Assembly: GCA_012961565.1 (NCBI GenBank)
Contig: DTZC01000263.1
Location: forward strand, 1 to 8,903
Source: Dehalococcoidia bacterium
GTDB lineage: Bacteria > Chloroflexota > Dehalococcoidia > GIF9 > UBA5629
DNA: 8,903 nucleotides
Reading direction: 5' to 3'
Below the pieces are notes generated by a model. It had not been told where the DNA came from and searched no databases. It saw only the letters and a list, made by a program, of their open reading frames with translations. A program made the translations under genes and the position numbers. Shown one piece after another: positions 6,203 through 8,903 of the stretch (the first letter of the stretch is position 1; each line of letters opens with the position of its first letter).

Positions 6203-8062
6203 ATGTTAAGAAGATTACAATCGAGGGCGGAGCTAGAGGCTCTACGGGATAGTCTGCTAGAGAAAAGGCGTCCAAATAAGCCGCGAATCACTATTTGCAG
6301 CGGCACAGGTTGTCATGCTTACGGATGTGTGAGAGTCAGTGAAGCTTTCAAGAGCGAACTGGTAAACAGAAAGAAAAAGGACGAAGTTGACATAAAGACT
6401 ACAGGATGTCATGGTTTCTGTGAAAAAGGCCCGATTGTGGTGATTCAGCCTGGAAATATCTTCTATCAACAGGTAAAACCAGAGGATGTACCTGAGATAC
6501 TGGATAAGACAATCGCTAACAATACCATCATCGAGAGATTGCTGCATGTTGACCCTGTTACTGGGAAGAAAGCCATACATCAGCATGAGGTACCATTTTA
6601 CCGGAAGCAAGAGAGAATTATTTTCGGTCCAAATGGTGAAATAGACCCGGCAAGTATTGAAGACTATATAGCTATAGGCGGCTATGCAGCATTAGCCAAA
6701 GCTTTATTTGAGATGACCCCAGAAGAAATAATCGCGGAAATCAAACGTTCTGGATTGAGGGGACGAGGTGGGGGAGGCTTCCCTACAGGGGTGAAGTGGG
6801 AATCCTGCCGTAATGCCCAAGGGAATATCAAGTACGTAATAGTGAACGCTGACGAAGGCGACCCAGGAGCCTACGCTGACCGAAGCCTTCTTGAGGGCAA
6901 TCCTCACAGTGTTCTCGAAGGACTGATTATCGGTGCTTATGCCATTGGTTGTCACGAGGGGTACGTTTATGTGCGGCACGAATATCCCCTAGCCGTGGAA
7001 AATATCCGGCTGGCCACAGAGCAGGCAGCGCAACTAGGGCTTTTGGGAAGCAATATTCTGGGCTCAGGGTTTAACTTTAATGTCAACATAGTCAGGGGTG
7101 GTGGTGCCTTTGTCTGCGGGGAATCTACTGCGCTGATGGCATCTCTTGAAGGTAAAGTTGGAGAAGCAAGGGCTAAATATGTCCATACTGTGGAGAGGGG
7201 GTTATGGAACAGACCAAGCAATCTGAACAATGTTGAAACCTGGGCCAACGTACCTGTGATAATTAATAAAGGCGCCGACTGGTACCGGACGTTTGGCACT
7301 GAAGGGAGCAAAGGGACAAAAATATTCTCGGTGGTCGGCAAGATTAATAATACGGGCTTGGTTGAAGTACCCATGGGTATTACCCTAAGAGAAATCATCT
7401 ATGACATCGGTGGTGGCATCCGAGGAGGAAAGAGATTCAAAGCGGTGCAGACCGGGGGACCGTCGGGAGGCTGTCTACCTGAAAGCCTCCTTGACCTACC
7501 GGTAGACTTTGATGAATTAACTAAAGCCGGGTCAATGATGGGCTCTGGTGGCATGATTGTTATGGACGAGACCACGTGTATGGTGGATGTTGCCAAATAT
7601 TTCCTTACTTTCCTTGAAGAGGAGTCCTGTGGCAAGTGTGTTCCCTGCCGTGAGGGAATAAAGAGGATGAGGCAAATCTTGACAGACATTACCGAGGGGA
7701 ACGGGAATGAGCAAGACATCACTTTGTTAGAGCAGCTTTCGGCAACTTTGGTGGACAGTTCCCTTTGTGCTCTGGGTACGACAGCGCCAAACCCTGTGCT
7801 AACCACCATTCGTTATTTCAGAGATGAATACGAAGCACATATTAAGGAAAAAAGGTGTCCTGCTGGTGTCTGCAAGGCTTTGATTCACTATTACATAATA
7901 GATGAGAAATGTCCCGGCTGTGGGCTTTGTGTTAAAGCTTGCCCTGAAGGTGCTATAACCTTCAGGGGTAAGAAGAAACCGGTGGCTCTCGATGAGTCAA
8001 AGTGCATCAAATGCGGAGCTTGTTACGATGTCTGCAAGCTGGGAGCCATAGGTGTGGAGTGA
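6203..8062 (+). CDS. nuoF: NuoF/HydB-like FMN- and NAD(P)-binding flavoprotein with extra Fe-S domains
   Basis: This 619-residue cytoplasmic flavoprotein should exchange electrons between NAD(P)H, FMN and a chain of Fe-S clusters. There are three parts. First, an N-terminal thioredoxin-like domain (about 27-110) with [2Fe-2S] ligands C32, C37, C69 and C73. Second, the NuoF core (about 135-560) with the nucleotide-binding [14 protein letters not shown] (186-199), the FMN motif [13 protein letters not shown] (215-227), and N3-type [4Fe-4S] ligands C476, C479, C482 and C522. Third, a C-terminal ferredoxin domain with C570/C573/C576/C580 and C601/C604/C607/C611. This layout is that of HydB/HndC rather than of plain complex I NuoF, which is about 430-450 residues and lacks both added domains. 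ATG 6203 has no clear Shine-Dalgarno sequence; it is 24 bp after the NuoE-like stop. It may be part of an electron-bifurcating unit, but plain NAD(P)H:ferredoxin diaphorase activity is equally open. NAD versus NADP cannot be read from sequence. Confidence 0.95.
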   Translation: MLRRLQSRAELEALRDSLLEKRRPNKPRITICSGTGCHAYGCVRVSEAFKSELVNRKKKDEVDIKTTGCHGFCEKGPIVVIQPGNIFYQQVKPEDVPEILDKTIANNTIIERLLHVDPVTGKKAIHQHEVPFYRKQERIIFGPNGEIDPASIEDYIAIGGYAALAKALFEMTPEEIIAEIKRSGLRGRGGGGFPTGVKWESCRNAQGNIKYVIVNADEGDPGAYADRSLLEGNPHSVLEGLIIGAYAIGCHEGYVYVRHEYPLAVENIRLATEQAAQLGLLGSNILGSGFNFNVNIVRGGGAFVCGESTALMASLEGKVGEARAKYVHTVERGLWNRPSNLNNVETWANVPVIINKGADWYRTFGTEGSKGTKIFSVVGKINNTGLVEVPMGITLREIIYDIGGGIRGGKRFKAVQTGGPSGGCLPESLLDLPVDFDELTKAGSMMGSGGMIVMDETTCMVDVAKYFLTFLEEESCGKCVPCREGIKRMRQILTDITEGNGNEQDITLLEQLSATLVDSSLCALGTTAPNPVLTTIRYFRDEYEAHIKEKRCPAGVCKALIHYYIIDEKCPGCGLCVKACPEGAITFRGKKKPVALDESKCIKCGACYDVCKLGAIGVE

Positions 8063-8063
8063 G

Positions 8064-8783
8064 ATGATAACCTTAAATATTGACGGTTATGAATTGAAGG
8101 CTGAAAAGGGGCAAACGATATTGCAGGTAGCCAGAGAAAACGGTATTGATATACCGGCCCTCTGTTATCACGAAGCCTTGGAGCCCTATGGTGCCTGCCG
8201 ACTATGTATCGTAGAAATTTCCAAAGGTGGGCGTTCCAGGATAGTTGCCTCTTGCCTTTATCCTGCGGAGGATGGCTTGGAGGTAAAAACGAGCTCCCCG
8301 AAGGTGATAGAGAATCGTAAGACAATACTTGAGTTGCTTTTAGCAAAATGCTCGAAGAATAAAGTGATACGAGAGCTAGCCTGCCAAATGGGCATTGAGC
8401 AATCTCGTTTCAAGCCTGAGTATCAGGAAGACGAGGACTGCATTGTCTGCGGTCTATGTGTCAGAGTTTGTGAACAAGTGGTTGGCGTAAGTGCCATTAG
8501 TCTAGTTTCGCGTGGTACAAGCAAACATCCTGCCCCACCTTTCCATGAGCCGGCAGCTATGTGCATTGGCTGCGGTTCCTGCTATTACGTCTGCCCAACA
8601 GGAGCCATAAAGATGGAAGAGAGGGGAGATAGGAGGATAATCCACAACTGGAAGGTGGAATTTAAACTCAAGAAATGCCAAGTATGCGGCAACTACTGGG
8701 CCCCAGAACAGCAGCTAGATTATATTGCGAAAAAGTGGAACCTTCCACAAGGTTTTTTTGATATTTGCCCTAACTGTAAGTAA
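8064..8783 (+). CDS. NuoG N-terminus/HoxU-like Fe-S electron-transfer subunit, short form
   Basis: This 239-residue soluble Fe-S protein resembles the N-terminal part of NuoG, HoxU and HydA. Residues 1-75 are a plant-type [2Fe-2S] ferredoxin domain with C34, C45, C48 and C64. Residues 80-120 occupy the place of the His-Cys3 [4Fe-4S] domain but show only C96 and C107 and no H-x3-C-x2-C pattern. Residues 123-185 hold two [4Fe-4S] motifs: C126/C129/C132/C136, followed by Glu rather than Pro, and C167/C170/C173/C177. A tail of about 35 residues ends in C205-x2-C208 and C235-x2-C238, possibly a zinc or rubredoxin-like site. There is no H-cluster or molybdopterin domain. ATG 8064 sits one base after the flavoprotein stop, with GGAG (8056-8059) 4 bases upstream. 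It probably joins the NuoE- and NuoF-like subunits and passes electrons to or from the pyruvate oxidoreductase or ferredoxin. Confidence 0.9.
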   Translation: MITLNIDGYELKAEKGQTILQVARENGIDIPALCYHEALEPYGACRLCIVEISKGGRSRIVASCLYPAEDGLEVKTSSPKVIENRKTILELLLAKCSKNKVIRELACQMGIEQSRFKPEYQEDEDCIVCGLCVRVCEQVVGVSAISLVSRGTSKHPAPPFHEPAAMCIGCGSCYYVCPTGAIKMEERGDRRIIHNWKVEFKLKKCQVCGNYWAPEQQLDYIAKKWNLPQGFFDICPNCK

Positions 8784-8877
8784 GTGGGCACTTTAGAGAG
8801 CAGAAATAGCATTAAGCTTGTTTTGAGACTGTTTAGCAACAATCCGTTCTTGGTGCATATTAATCCACCGATGCAGC
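8784..8877. other. Non-coding stretch after the operon
   Basis: I see no gene, RNA or clear promoter in these bases. The stretch follows the TAA of the last operon gene and leads to the hairpin at 8878-8897; a further gene could begin beyond the window edge. Confidence 0.4.
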
Positions 8878-8897
8878 CTCGACCCTTCAGGGTCGAG
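8878..8897 (+). terminator. Perfect hairpin, possible terminator or palindromic repeat
   Basis: CTCGACCC (8878-8885) and GGGTCGAG (8890-8897) are perfect inverted copies around a TTCA loop, giving an 8-bp GC-rich stem, or 9 bp with a 2-nt loop. It lies about 95 bp after the last operon gene. Only two T bases follow before CCCG and the window edge, so it lacks the U-tract of a normal intrinsic terminator. It may be a terminator working in either direction, an mRNA 3' stabiliser, or a copy of a dispersed palindromic repeat. Confidence 0.45.
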
Positions 8898-8903
8898 TTC
8901 CCG

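Noticed and set aside
6967..7809. Minus-strand open frames antisense to the NuoF-like gene
   Set aside because: The + strand encodes strongly conserved flavin and Fe-S motifs over the same bases; the antisense frames have no plausible domains.
8064..8783. Truncated [FeFe]-hydrogenase or formate dehydrogenase catalytic subunit
   Set aside because: The protein ends in a defined CxxC tail and proper stop codon, with no trace of H-cluster or molybdopterin-domain sequence in the 120 bases after it, so a naturally short Fe-S subunit is more likely.

Overview
This window reads as chromosomal DNA of an anaerobic bacterium with moderate GC content. All genes lie on the + strand. The strongest lifestyle clue is a multi-subunit, ferredoxin-type pyruvate:acceptor oxidoreductase followed directly by iron-sulfur flavoprotein subunits related to NuoEFG and HydABC/Hnd. 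The taxon cannot be fixed from the sequence. An anaerobic lineage such as Dehalococcoidia-like Chloroflexota, a clostridial group or a syntrophic group would fit, but that is a guess.

The left third (1-2568) carries ion-transport genes. These are the C-terminal 240 or so residues of a SERCA-like Ca2+ P-type ATPase, a stand-alone two-CBS-domain protein, and a CPA2/Kef-type cation:proton antiporter with no fused regulatory domain. The CBS and antiporter genes overlap by one base (TAGTG), so they are probably translationally coupled. A short gap (2569-2628) with a promoter-like sequence leads to a complete tRNA-Arg(CCG).

The right two thirds (2740-8783) is one tight operon-like array: porGD (gamma-delta fusion), porA, porB, then a NuoE-like, a NuoF/HydB-like and a NuoG-N-terminus-like gene. 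Genes are 2-24 bp apart or overlap. PorABGD would oxidise pyruvate with CoA to acetyl-CoA and CO2. The three downstream proteins form a flavin/Fe-S electron-transfer module predicted to exchange those electrons with NAD(P). From visible cysteine motifs the six proteins could hold about eleven Fe-S clusters: three [2Fe-2S] and eight [4Fe-4S]. No hydrogenase H-cluster domain and no molybdopterin domain is present. The module therefore looks like a diaphorase or bifurcation-type core paired with pyruvate oxidation rather than with H2 or formate. That pairing is inference.

Two points need care. porA has a one-base frameshift at a G5 run (4599-4603), and adding one G restores a full-length protein. 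The NuoG-like protein lacks the usual His-Cys3 cluster motif and ends in a CxxC...CxxC tail. The last 120 bases hold no recognised gene, only a perfect hairpin at 8878-8897.
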